Of a DNA stretch of 64,000 bases, positions 7,205-19,100 are shown one piece after another; position 1 is the stretch's first letter, and every line of letters begins with the position of its first letter. Position numbers and translations under genes: made by a program. Under the pieces are notes generated by a model. That model was not told where the DNA came from and made no database searches. It saw only the letters and a program-made list of their open reading frames with translations. Origin of the DNA: Phycisphaeraceae bacterium (GTDB lineage: Bacteria > Planctomycetota > Phycisphaerae > Phycisphaerales > SM1A02); NCBI GenBank assembly GCA_015709595.1, contig CP054178.1, positions 1,989,205-2,053,204 on the forward strand, written 5' to 3'.

Positions 7205-9586
7205 ATGATGTCTCGCACGCACAGCATGGTTCGACGGTTCCCACGGCGCCCCGCGCGTCGGCGCGGCGTGGCGTCGGTGCTGGCGATGATGTTCCTGGTG
7301 ATCTTCGGCTCCCTGGCGGCGGTGATGGCGGTGGTGGCGCAGTCCAACCTGCGAACCGCCGACTCGTACCTGAAGGTGACGCGCGCCACCAGCCAGGCGG
7401 AAATGGGGCTCGTCTTCGCCAAGCGGCGTCTGGCCGAGGCGGCGCGCCGCTTCGTCGTGACCAAGGGCGTGGTGACCGACGACTTCGGGGAGAAGCTCTG
7501 GCTGGGCACGTATACCTCGCAGGACGGCACGGTCACGGTGCTGCCGCCCACCTTCGACGAGGGATCATCGCCGCTCGGACTGGCCGAGGCGATCCGCAAC
7601 GCCCATCTGGCGGACGAGCACCACATCGAGGTCGAGCCGGGCGACGCGCTGCTTCCTTCGATCGACGAGTTCGGCACGCTGCGCGTGCAGCCCATCGGCA
7701 CGATCGAGAGCGACGTGGTCGGTCCGCACTTCCGGCTCAAGTACGAACTGCTCGCCGACGGGCGGTATGTCCGCGTCACCTCGCAGGGCGTGGACGGCGA
7801 CGTGCGGCGGACGCTTCAGATGGACTTCCAGATCGTCAAGAAGATCGAATATGCCGTCATCAGCCCCAACCGCATCATGATCGGCAAGAACGTGCGCATC
7901 GAGGGGCCGCTCGGGTCGCGCTACGGCATCATGAACGGCGAGCTGGCGCCCCAGAACGGCAACCCGCTCGTCATGCGTTCGGACTTCTATCACCTGCATC
8001 CCGATCTGAACACGCTGCTCAACGACTTCTTCGCGGGCGTCGCCGAGTTCGACGTGGATGGAGACGGGCGGCTTCGACCCAACCACGTCACCGAGGCCAA
8101 CGGCCTGACCGAGCAGATGCCGGACTACGACGGCGACGAGTACGTGGACGACTTTGACCTGTTTCTGGCCCATTTCGACGCCAACAGCGACGGCATGGTG
8201 GTCTGGGACAAGGACCTGGCCGCCTCGCACGGGCTGTCCGGCCTGACCAACGAGTTCACCCTGGACGACCAGTTGGCGAAGCTGATCGACAACGCCAACT
8301 CGGACCGGAACGGCGACGGCGTCGTGGACGCGCTGGACCACGCGCTCGGATACGCCAACGGCGTGATCGACCGCAACGATTCCTACGCCAAGGTCAGAGG
8401 TCGCCTGGCCTTCGCGGTCAGCAAGAGCGACTGGGAAGGCGCCCGCAACGCCTCCTACCAGACGATGGTCCACGGGCCGATCGTCACCGACCCGGATCGG
8501 GCGCCGGTGACGTTCGAGGTCTCGGAGGCGGATCTGCTCAACATCACGACCGCCGACTTTGAGGAGACCGAGACCTGGCTGGTGGATAAGGCCCAGTCAG
8601 GCGCGTCCTTTGCGGACCAGGTGGCCTCCAACCTGGGAACGGGCGGCCTCTACACGGCGGAGTCGGATGCGCCGTGGGAGACCGTGCCCTGGGGAGCCAA
8701 GGGCTACTACGACTGGTACCGTCGGCCCATCTACGAGAACATGACGTTCCAGAATGTCGTCATTCCGATGGGCAACAACGGTCTGTTCAAGAACTGCACC
8801 TTCATCGGCGCCGTGTACATCGAAACGCACACCGACAACGGCGACGTCAACTGGAACTACGCCGGCATGGTGGACCGATCGGGCGGCGACATGGTGCCCA
8901 AGTACCCCGGTCTCACCGCGGACTACAACGGCACGCCCGTCGAGGACACGCGGCCCTACTCCAACAACATCCGGTTCCACGACTGCCGGTTCGCCGGTTC
9001 GATCGTCGCCAAGGCCACGACGCAGTACACGCATGTCCGCAACAAGATTCAGTTCACCGGCGACACCGTCTTCACGCTGGAGAATGAGAACCTGACCGAG
9101 GAGGAGATCGAGGAGCTCGCCAAGAGTTCGATCCTCATGCCCGGCTACTCCGTGGACGTGGGCCACTTCACGAACAGTTCGCTCGTGCCGGTTCAGCTCA
9201 AGGGCACGATCATCGCCGGCGTGATGGACGTGCGCGGCTCGGCGGACATCTTCGGCACGCTGCTGATGACCTTCCGCGCCGTGGAAGGCGAGGGGCCCCT
9301 GCACTATGGCGGTACGCCCGACGCCTTCAACACCACCATCGGCTACTTCGGGCCGGACGACGGCGACGCCGAGTCGGTCGATCCCTCCACGCTGTCGGAC
9401 ACCGACGGCGACGGCTTCCCCGACATCGGGGTGGATCTGGACGGCGACGGCTTCAACGACCCCTTCCTGGGCTTCGGCGAGATCACCATCCGCTACAACC
9501 CGGACGGCAAGCTCCCGGATGGCATCCCCTGGCCGATCACCATCGAGGCGGTCGAGGGCACCTACGTCGAAGGAGGTTCCCTCTGA
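7205..9586 (+). CDS. Large PilX-like surface/pilus protein with calcium-binding DxDxDG loops
   Basis: 793 residues. The basic N-terminus is followed by a TM helix (VLAMMFLVIFGSLAAVMAVV) near residues 25-45 and a QSNLRTADSYLKVTRATSQAEMGL-type helix resembling PilX/PilA-like assembly proteins, but without a clear G|F-T-x-x-E cleavage site. EF-hand/dockerin-type loops occur at about residues 280 (DVDGDGR), 325 (DANSDG), 367 (DRNGDGVVDALDH) and 732-750 (DTDGDGFPDIG, DLDGDGFND). Between them is a polar, beta-rich domain with no homologue I recognise. It lies in an operon between two prepilin-like genes and overlaps the next by one base. A calcium-dependent adhesin at the pilus tip is a reasonable inference. 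Confidence 0.65.
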   Translation: MMSRTHSMVRRFPRRPARRRGVASVLAMMFLVIFGSLAAVMAVVAQSNLRTADSYLKVTRATSQAEMGLVFAKRRLAEAARRFVVTKGVVTDDFGEKLWLGTYTSQDGTVTVLPPTFDEGSSPLGLAEAIRNAHLADEHHIEVEPGDALLPSIDEFGTLRVQPIGTIESDVVGPHFRLKYELLADGRYVRVTSQGVDGDVRRTLQMDFQIVKKIEYAVISPNRIMIGKNVRIEGPLGSRYGIMNGELAPQNGNPLVMRSDFYHLHPDLNTLLNDFFAGVAEFDVDGDGRLRPNHVTEANGLTEQMPDYDGDEYVDDFDLFLAHFDANSDGMVVWDKDLAASHGLSGLTNEFTLDDQLAKLIDNANSDRNGDGVVDALDHALGYANGVIDRNDSYAKVRGRLAFAVSKSDWEGARNASYQTMVHGPIVTDPDRAPVTFEVSEADLLNITTADFEETETWLVDKAQSGASFADQVASNLGTGGLYTAESDAPWETVPWGAKGYYDWYRRPIYENMTFQNVVIPMGNNGLFKNCTFIGAVYIETHTDNGDVNWNYAGMVDRSGGDMVPKYPGLTADYNGTPVEDTRPYSNNIRFHDCRFAGSIVAKATTQYTHVRNKIQFTGDTVFTLENENLTEEEIEELAKSSILMPGYSVDVGHFTNSSLVPVQLKGTIIAGVMDVRGSADIFGTLLMTFRAVEGEGPLHYGGTPDAFNTTIGYFGPDDGDAESVDPSTLSDTDGDGFPDIGVDLDGDGFNDPFLGFGEITIRYNPDGKLPDGIPWPITIEAVEGTYVEGGSL

Positions 9587-10203
9587 TGCGAGCGATTCAC
9601 CCGCGAATCCCGATCGCGTCCGTCCGGCGAAGGCGCCCCATGCCGCGCCGGGGCTTCTCGCTCGTTGAAATGCTGATCGCGCTGGCGATCACCTCCACGC
9701 TGCTGACGGCGGTGTTCGTGGCGCTGGACGTGTCCTTCCGCGCCTATCAGAAGACCACTGAGGAGGCCTCCACCCACACCATCTGCCGCCTGACCATGCA
9801 CCGCATGCTCACGCTGATCCGCACCGGGCGGGACTTCGGACCGTTCCCCAACACCATCAGCGCCAACGCCGTGGTGGAGAGCGACTTCATCGAGTTCTAC
9901 GCCAGCAACGGGCAGTTGATGCGGCTGGAGTACGTGCCCAACGAACAGGCGCTGTACCTGGTCAAGATCAACGGCGGCGAGGAGGACGCCTCGCTGCTGC
10001 TTCAGGGCGTCACGCAGCGTGACAGCGAGAACAACTACATCCCGCCCTTCACGCTGGAGTACCGCAAGGGCACCCAGCTCTACCGGGCCACCATCGACCT
10101 GACGGTCGTACCGGACGACAACCTCAGTCTGCAGATCGAGGGCAACGAGCCCTTCGTCATCCGCCTGGTCGCCAGCGCCGTGCCGCGCGGGCAGGCGTAT
10201 TGA
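9586..10203 (+). CDS. Prepilin-like protein (PilW/GspJ-like)
   Basis: 205 residues. The leader MRAIHPRIPIASVRRRRPMP ends RRG, followed by FSLVEMLIALAITSTLLTAV, a textbook prepilin cleavage site with Glu at +5. The ATG overlaps the previous stop (TGATG) and has a strong AAGGAGG at 9570-9576, so it is coupled to the 793-residue protein. The globular part is short and beta-rich (FIEFYASNGQLMRLEYVPNE). GspJ/PilW-type minor pseudopilins have this plan. This is the last gene of the pilus cluster before convergent asnS. Confidence 0.8.
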   Translation: MRAIHPRIPIASVRRRRPMPRRGFSLVEMLIALAITSTLLTAVFVALDVSFRAYQKTTEEASTHTICRLTMHRMLTLIRTGRDFGPFPNTISANAVVESDFIEFYASNGQLMRLEYVPNEQALYLVKINGGEEDASLLLQGVTQRDSENNYIPPFTLEYRKGTQLYRATIDLTVVPDDNLSLQIEGNEPFVIRLVASAVPRGQAY

Positions 10204-10225
10204 CGGGCGGACGACGTGATCTGCT

Positions 10226-11653
<1,428 letters not shown>

Positions 11654-11738
11654 GCGTGCTTCCTTGCTCAGGTAGGGCCTTGATTGGATGCCTCGACTCG
11701 TCGAACGGATGCCCCCGATGGCTCAGGACGGGGAGTAT

Positions 11739-11799
11739 TGAGCCGGGGCCGGGTACTGGCAAGTTGAGCGAGTTTCCGATACGTCCCGTCCCCGGCTCA
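11739..11799. other. Long-spaced perfect inverted repeat upstream of asnS
   Basis: TGAGCCGGGG at 11739-11748 is the exact inverted repeat of CCCCGGCTCA at 11790-11799, with 41 bases between. It sits in the 341-bp divergent region between asnS and the receiver-like gene. It could be a leader hairpin of asnS, a regulator site or a repeat remnant. The rest of this gap shows only a CCTTGATTGGATGCCTCGA segment (11678-11696) resembling a repeat seen elsewhere in the window. Confidence 0.4.
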
Positions 11800-11994
11800 T
11801 CCGCCAATCTGGCAGTCGCACCGGGTCGCGGAACGAACGCTGGCAGGGGGCCAGCGGGTCGGTCCTTGATGAAACATGGCTCAAATCATTGCTGGAATGG
11901 GATTTACGTGTCACGAAATCAGCGATCAATCGGCATGGCCCTTGCCCTTGCTCCGAGGGGGCGTGCTGTTGCCTCGCCCGGCTGGCTTCATTCC

Positions 11995-12492
11995 ATGATC
12001 GACACTGGCGCCCAACTTCAACCCCGATTGAACCTGCTGCTCACCGACGGCGGCTGGCGGTCGGAGTCGTGGTCGGATCAGCTGCCGCGGCTGTTGGAGC
12101 CGGTGGGCATCCGCTCCATCAAGGTTCGTTCCGGGCGCGAGGCGGAGGAGCTGATTCGTTCGACGCCCGTGCATATCGCCGTGATCGACCTGCGTATTCC
12201 CCTGGATGGTTCGGCGGCTTCGGGCGACGCCGCTCGCGCCAGCGGTCCGCGCGTGCTGCAGCTGCTGCGGCGGCTGAACCCAGCGCCGCCCACCATCGTG
12301 GTTCGTGACGCCCAGCCCAGCGAGCGCGAGGGCGCCCGCACGCTCGCCGCCGCCCTGCGCGAGGGCGCGTACGCGGTGCTCGACCACCCCGTGCGGCTGG
12401 AGACGATGCTCGAGGTGCTCCGCCGCGTCACGCGACGCTTCTACGCCGACCTGTGGGGCAGCAGTCGCCCGGGAGGCAACGCAATGGCGTAG
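11995..12492 (+). CDS. Receiver-like (response-regulator fold) protein
   Basis: 165 residues from MIDTGAQLQ. The pattern LNLLLTDGGW, an alternating helix/strand stretch, HIAVIDLRIP (a plausible phospho-acceptor Asp), PTIVVRD and GAYAVLDHPVRLETML resembles a CheY-like receiver: acidic residues at strand 1, Asp at strand 3, and a K/H-P-like dipeptide near the end. It has no output domain. The lysine normally before the proline is replaced by histidine. The ORF is open further upstream but without recognisable sequence. It lies just before groES and may regulate or be regulated with stress genes; that is inference. Confidence 0.55.
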   Translation: MIDTGAQLQPRLNLLLTDGGWRSESWSDQLPRLLEPVGIRSIKVRSGREAEELIRSTPVHIAVIDLRIPLDGSAASGDAARASGPRVLQLLRRLNPAPPTIVVRDAQPSEREGARTLAAALREGAYAVLDHPVRLETMLEVLRRVTRRFYADLWGSSRPGGNAMA

Positions 12493-12621
12493 GTGAAGCG
12501 GCTGAGGTGAGCGCCGAGTTCCGATTCTCACTCCCGCCATCCCTGCCCAATGCCCAGGCGCCTGATGCCACTGATCTCTGACCTCTGACTTCCGTTCACC
12601 GATTTCTGGAGAGATGACCCC

Positions 12622-12912
12622 ATGAAACTGAAACCACTCGGCGACAAGATCATCGTCAAGCGCGATGAGGCCACCACTCGCACCGAGTCGGGCATCTATC
12701 TGCCCGAGACCGCCAAGGACAAGCCCAAGCAGGGGACGATTCTGGCGACAGGCAGCGGCATCCTGAACAAGGACACCGGCGAATACATGCCCTTCTCCGT
12801 CAAGAAGGGCGACAAGGTGATCTTTTCGTCCTACGCCGGCACCGAAGTGAAGCTGGATGGCGAGGAGTTTCTCATCATGACCGAGGATGACATTCTCGGC
12901 GTGATCGAGTGA
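12622..12912 (+). CDS. groES: Co-chaperonin GroES
   Basis: 96 residues, standard length. MKLKPLGDKIIVKRDEA opens the beta-barrel. The mobile loop TRTESGIYLPETAKDKP, the middle strand GTILATGSG and the end FLIMTEDDILGVIE are all diagnostic. GroES caps GroEL during ATP-driven folding. GGAG lies 10 bases before the ATG. No CIRCE element (TTAGCACTC-N9-GAGTGCTAA) is visible upstream, so HrcA control is not supported. Two small unknown genes separate it from groEL. Confidence 0.97.
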   Translation: MKLKPLGDKIIVKRDEATTRTESGIYLPETAKDKPKQGTILATGSGILNKDTGEYMPFSVKKGDKVIFSSYAGTEVKLDGEEFLIMTEDDILGVIE

Positions 12913-13022
12913 CCCGTTGCGCCGAGCCCGATCACCCCTGTGACCACGTCGCCGCCCGGCTTCGCCTCGCGATTCCGGCCGTCACGCGACCCGTCCCACA
13001 CACCCAGAAGGGAACCTGAATC

Positions 13023-13271
13023 ATGGAACGCGGACCGCTGCTGCGGATTCTCGAGCAAATGAAGGGCACCGACAAGGAGCTGGATCTGATCATCATGGGT
13101 CACGGCGAGCCCAAGCAGATCGTCAACGTCGTGGACTGCGAGGAACTGCGCTCCTCCCACGGCATCAAGGTCACCACCAAGCAGAACTTCATCTGGATCG
13201 ACGCCTCCCACGTCTCCATGGCCTACCAGGCCAGGGCCGACATCGAAGGCGAAATTCCCGGACTCGATTGA
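13023..13271 (+). CDS. Small conserved hypothetical protein in the groESL operon (copy A)
   Basis: 82 residues, no signal peptide or TM segment. I do not recognise the family. It reads as mixed alpha/beta, with strands such as LDLIIMG, GIKVTT and NFIWIDASHV. It aligns by eye along its length with the next gene (a shared L-x-x-x-L-x-x-x-x-G, E-E, K-V-T, and [IL]-D-A-x-x-V pattern), so the two look like tandem paralogues. A GAAGGGAAC sequence ends six bases before the ATG. Being between groES and groEL, it is probably co-expressed with the chaperonin. Confidence 0.75.
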   Translation: MERGPLLRILEQMKGTDKELDLIIMGHGEPKQIVNVVDCEELRSSHGIKVTTKQNFIWIDASHVSMAYQARADIEGEIPGLD

Positions 13272-13326
13272 CTTGGACTTTCCTCTTCTCGATCCCTCAA
13301 CACCTTGATCCCTCGAACCCCTCCTC

Positions 13327-13557
13327 ATGACATCCGACCAGCTCCGCAAAGCCCTGCATGAACTCGACGGTCAGCGCGACCTGCGCGTGATCTTCGATCA
13401 TGCGCAGGCGTGCCTGATCCGCGGGGCGCTGCTGATCCCCGAGGAGGCGGACGCGATGGTCAAGGTCACCGATGGTTCACGGGTCTTTCTGCTCGACGCC
13501 CACCGTGTGGCATGGCTCATCATCGGCAAGAACCTGGCGGGCGAGGTGGTGAAATAG
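13327..13557 (+). CDS. Small conserved hypothetical protein in the groESL operon (copy B)
   Basis: 76 residues: an N-terminal helix (SDQLRKALHELDG), strands LRVIFDH and ALLIPEE, then MVKVTDG and VFLLDAHRVAWLIIG. It looks paralogous to the 82-residue protein just upstream. The 5' leader is pyrimidine-rich (TTCCTCTTCTCGATCCCTC and onward) with no Shine-Dalgarno sequence before the ATG. Function unknown; its place immediately before groEL suggests a chaperone-linked or translation-linked role only by association. Confidence 0.7.
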   Translation: MTSDQLRKALHELDGQRDLRVIFDHAQACLIRGALLIPEEADAMVKVTDGSRVFLLDAHRVAWLIIGKNLAGEVVK

Positions 13558-13678
13558 GGAACGCGAGGAGGGGCCGGAGCGCAAGCTCCATGTGCCGCGT
13601 GCGCGGCTGACCACGACCACCGATCACTGACAACCGACAACGACAACCAACAACACCGATCACCGGAGACTACGAACC

Positions 13679-15316
<1,638 letters not shown>

Positions 15317-15373
15317 GCACCGGGCCAGTGGCTCGGGTGTCCCTGCCCGTGCCGACAAGCGAGTCGCATTCAT

Positions 15374-15403
15374 GCAACCGCCCGCCGCAAGGTGGGCGGT
15401 TGC
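15374..15403 (+). terminator. Hairpin downstream of groEL
   Basis: GCAACCGCCC at 15374-15383 pairs perfectly with GGGCGGTTGC at 15394-15403 across a 10-base loop. It lies 58 bases after the groEL stop. The following bases (GTTCCTG) give only a weak U-run, so termination may be partial or Rho-assisted. Confidence 0.6.
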
Positions 15404-15565
15404 GTTCCTGCATCACCTGGGTGCTGCTCATTCGCTACGCCCTGCCGTGCGAATCATGTGAATCCCAGGGGTGTTCCTGGCGGCAAGGGGTTGGAGACTT
15501 GCTCCGCGAGTGGCCTCGGAGCCAACCGGCGCGGAGCGTCTCCACCCCAACCACCTCTCTTCCGG

Positions 15566-15571
15566 TAGAAT
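15566..15571 (+). promoter_or_regulatory. Putative -10 box for kdsC
   Basis: TAGAAT inside GGTAGAATCC matches a hexamer pattern seen before several starts here. The kdsC ATG follows 21 bases later with AAGGAGG at 15579-15585 between them. No good -35 is visible. Confidence 0.4.
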
Positions 15572-15592
15572 CCCGCGCAAGGAGGCGCGCTC

Positions 15593-16120
15593 ATGGCGGA
15601 TGATCCCGGCGAGATTCGGCTGCTCTGTCTCGACGTGGACGGCGTGCTCACCGATGGCGGCATCTTCATCGACGATCAGGGGGTGGAGACCAAGCGATAC
15701 CACGTCCGCGACGGCAGCGGGCTGGTCATGTGGCGCAAACTGGGGTACCAGACGGCGTTGATTTCCGGTCGCACGGGCATGTGCGTCACGCACCGGGCGC
15801 GGGAACTGGGCATCCGCCACGTCCTGCTGGGGGTGCCGGACAAGGGCGAGGCGGTGGGGCGACTGGCGACGGAACTGGATATCCCGCTGGAGCAGGTGGC
15901 CGCGATGGGCGACGACCTGCCCGACCTGCCCATGCTGCGGATGGTCGGCTATCCTATGGCTGTGGCCGACGCCTGCCGCGAGGTACGCGAGACGGCGCGG
16001 TTCGTCACGGTGCGTCCGGGCGGCTTCGGGGCCGTGCGCGAGGCGGTGGAGCACCTTCTCAAGGCGCACAACCGCTGGTCGGACGCCTTGGCCCTCTTCG
16101 GAATCCAGGACCATGACTGA
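15593..16120 (+). CDS. kdsC: 3-deoxy-D-manno-octulosonate 8-phosphate phosphatase (KdsC, HAD superfamily)
   Basis: 175 residues, normal length. The HAD nucleophile motif LDVDGVLTDGGIF is near residue 13, the Ser/Arg motif ISGRTG near 57, and the metal motif AAMGDDLPDLPML near 108. The absence of a cap domain and the YHVRDGSGL segment fit the KdsC/YrbI subfamily, which dephosphorylates KDO-8-phosphate in lipopolysaccharide core synthesis. AAGGAGG ends seven bases before the start. It overlaps the next gene by eight bases; in proteobacteria kdsC is followed by lptC and lptA, matching the LptC/OstA-like neighbour here. Confidence 0.88.
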   Translation: MADDPGEIRLLCLDVDGVLTDGGIFIDDQGVETKRYHVRDGSGLVMWRKLGYQTALISGRTGMCVTHRARELGIRHVLLGVPDKGEAVGRLATELDIPLEQVAAMGDDLPDLPMLRMVGYPMAVADACREVRETARFVTVRPGGFGAVREAVEHLLKAHNRWSDALALFGIQDHD

Positions 16121-19100
16121 CCCCGTCGTCCGTTCGTCGGATGATCCCCCGCCCGTGGACGCCTACGGCCGCGGGCGTCGCTGGCTGCTGGTGACGTGCG
16201 GCGGCCTGCTGGCCCTGGCCCTGCTGGTGGTGGCGTTCAACCTGGATGGTCCGGACGATCCGGTGCGTCCGTCGGATGACGGGTCGCCGGTCGCGGAGAT
16301 CAAGCCGCCTTCGATCGCCGATGCGGCGTCGGGCGGGTTCTCCAACGTGCGCGAGGGCGACTTCGTCCTGGAGCGCGGCGGCTGGGTGCAGATCGCCGAC
16401 GCCCAGGGACGCCTGGTGCAGGAGTACACCGCCACTCGCCTGGAGCCGAAGCCGGGCGGAGAGATCGAGCTCATCAACCCCAGCGGCCGGTTTTACCTGT
16501 CGAATAACCGCATCCTCGTGGTGTCAGGCGATCAGGCCACGGCGCGCCGGCGCGACAACCGCATGCTGGAATCAGGCCGCATCAGCGGCAACGTGCGCAT
16601 CGCACTCTACGAAGGAACACGGGATACCCTGCCCGATCCGCGCACCATGGGGCCATCGGTCTATGTGACCACCAGCGAGGCGGTGTTCGACAACCTGCGC
16701 GGCGAGATCCGCTGCGACGCCGACCTGCACGTGCAGACCACGAGCATGGAGTTCTTCGGGCGCGGCCTGCTGGCCGATTACGACAAGGTGTACGGATTGA
16801 GGCGGCTGACGATCGACGAGGCGACTCGGCCGATCCGCATCGCGGGAGCGGCGCTGGCGAAGGCGACGAGCGGTTCGACGGAAGCCGCGCCTTCCACCGA
16901 CGGCGCCTCCACGCTTCGTCACGCGCCGGACCTGACCGGTCCCCACGCCGCGCCGGGCGGCGTGTCGGGTCGCGGGCTGGAGCTGCCTCCGTTCGTCGCC
17001 TCGGTGCGTCCTCAGTCGGCCCCGCCCCGCCCCGGCCCGGATGCCTCGGCGGCGGAGCGGCGCGACTGGCTGCGCGCCCGGCGCGAGATGGCCGAGCGCC
17101 GCGCCCGCGAAGCGTCGCGTCAGGCCGAGCCCGATCGCTTCTACCGCGCCACGTTCGAGCGCGACGTACACCTGTGGCGAGGCGTCGAGGCCGATCCTGA
17201 CCAGTTCATCACCGGGGACGTGCTTCGCCTGGTTTTCTCGATGGACAACTCCGAATTGCGCGAGTCGTCGGTGGCGGCGGCGGGTCGATCGCGAAGCGGC
17301 GGGGCGTGGATTCCCAGCATCCGCCCGCGCGACGTGGTGGCGACGCTGGTGCTCGCGGCGGCGCAGGATCCCGTTGATCCCTCGCGCGTGGCGCCAGCAC
17401 CGGGGCCGGACGACGTCTACCTCTCCTATGCCGGGCGGCTCATCGTGCTGCCGGTGGAGCCCGGCGAAGTGCATCTGGCGTCGAAGGACGACGTGCATGC
17501 CGAACTGGTCGGCTCGCCCGTCACGCTGGTGGACCGGGCCAAGGAAGCCACGGCCACGTGCGGGCGCATCGAGTACATCACCGCGGGCGAGCGATTGGCG
17601 CTGCTCGGCACCGACGAGCACACGCTCACGCTCGACAGCAGCGAAATCTCGCTCAAGGGAACGCGCTTCGACTACAGCGTCCGCGACAGCCGGGGCGAAC
17701 TGGTCGGGCCGGGCATGATGCATCTGGCCGAGGGCGTGGCGCGCATCGAAGGACAGGCGGCAGAGGCGGGCGCGATCGATCCGAACGCGCCGGCCCGGCC
17801 CGAGGCGCCGGCGCTTGACGGCGGCCTCGACATCGAGTGGTCCAGCGGCGTCGAACTGGTGTTCCTCGACAGCCCGAACGCCGGCGCGGGCCAGGGTGGG
17901 GGAAGCGGCGGGCGCGGGCGACTGGAGAAGGCCATCTTCCGAGGCGATGTGATCGTCAACGAAGAACGTTTCAACATGCAGAGCGATCTGCTGGAAGTTC
18001 ACTTCGACACCGAGCAGCCGCGCGTGGCGGACGCCGCCCAGGGCGAACGATCCGAGGCGATCCGGGAGATCGTCGCCGCGGGCGCGGTCATCGCCCGGGG
18101 GCTGGATGAGCGGGGGGGGCTGCTGGGCACCGATCACCTGCGCATTCTCTTCGCACCCGATCCGGATGATCCGAAGCAGGAGCGCAAGCCGCGCGAGATG
18201 TTCGCCACGGGCCGGTCGATGGTGCGCGACGCGACGCAGGAGGTGAAGGCCTCGAACCTGTACGTGCTGCTGGAGCCCGCGCCGCCGAAGCCGGTGGGGG
18301 AAGGCGCCGCGCCGACGCCGGATCGTTCCACGCAGTTCTCCGATCGGCGCATCCGCACGTTCCGCGCGGAAGAGAAAGTCGAGATCGTCATGGACAACGG
18401 GGCGCGGGCCTCGGGCGATCTGCTGGTCGCCGACGCGATCGCCGAGATCGCCGATCTGACGGGGCGTGAGGTGGTGGTGACGGGGTCGGAGGAAGGCGTG
18501 AATTTCACCGCCTCCGGCACGCACGCCAAGGTGACGCGCGAGCGAGGCCGCGCCACCGTGACGCTGGTGGGCGCGGGCAAGGCGAATATTCTCAACCCCG
18601 GGCGGAAGGACGCGAAGGAGTCGCCGGCGGAAGGCGCCGCGCCTCCCGCGCCGCCGGTCGATCCGCCCGCGGCCCCCTCGGATGCGCCGCCCGGAGGAAA
18701 CGAGGGGCTGGAGTCGCTTTCGCTCGACGCCCGCACCATCGATCTGGAGTGGACGGATCGTCTGACGTTCACCGAGGGGGCTGCCGCCGGCTCGGGCATG
18801 CTGGACGTGCGCGGCTCGGTCAAGGCGCGCTCCGAGACGCCGCTGGAGCGGAACTTCATCGACGCTCTCGTGCTGACGATGGAGTTCGAGGAGGAGGCGA
18901 TTCCCGGTGCGCCGCCGGGGGAGGGCGGCAAGCCGGCCACGCGACGCGTGCTCAGGCGGTTCACCGCCAAGGGTGATGCGAAACTTGAAACGCACCTGTG
19001 GGATGAGCCGGGTTACACCGGACCGCAGCGGATTCACTACATCGCCGGGCAGCACGTGGATTATCACCAGCGCACCCTCGAGGCCACGGTGCTGGGCGCC

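Noticed and set aside
12500-12621. CIRCE/HrcA operator before groES
   Set aside because: No TTAGCACTC or GAGTGCTAA half-site is present.
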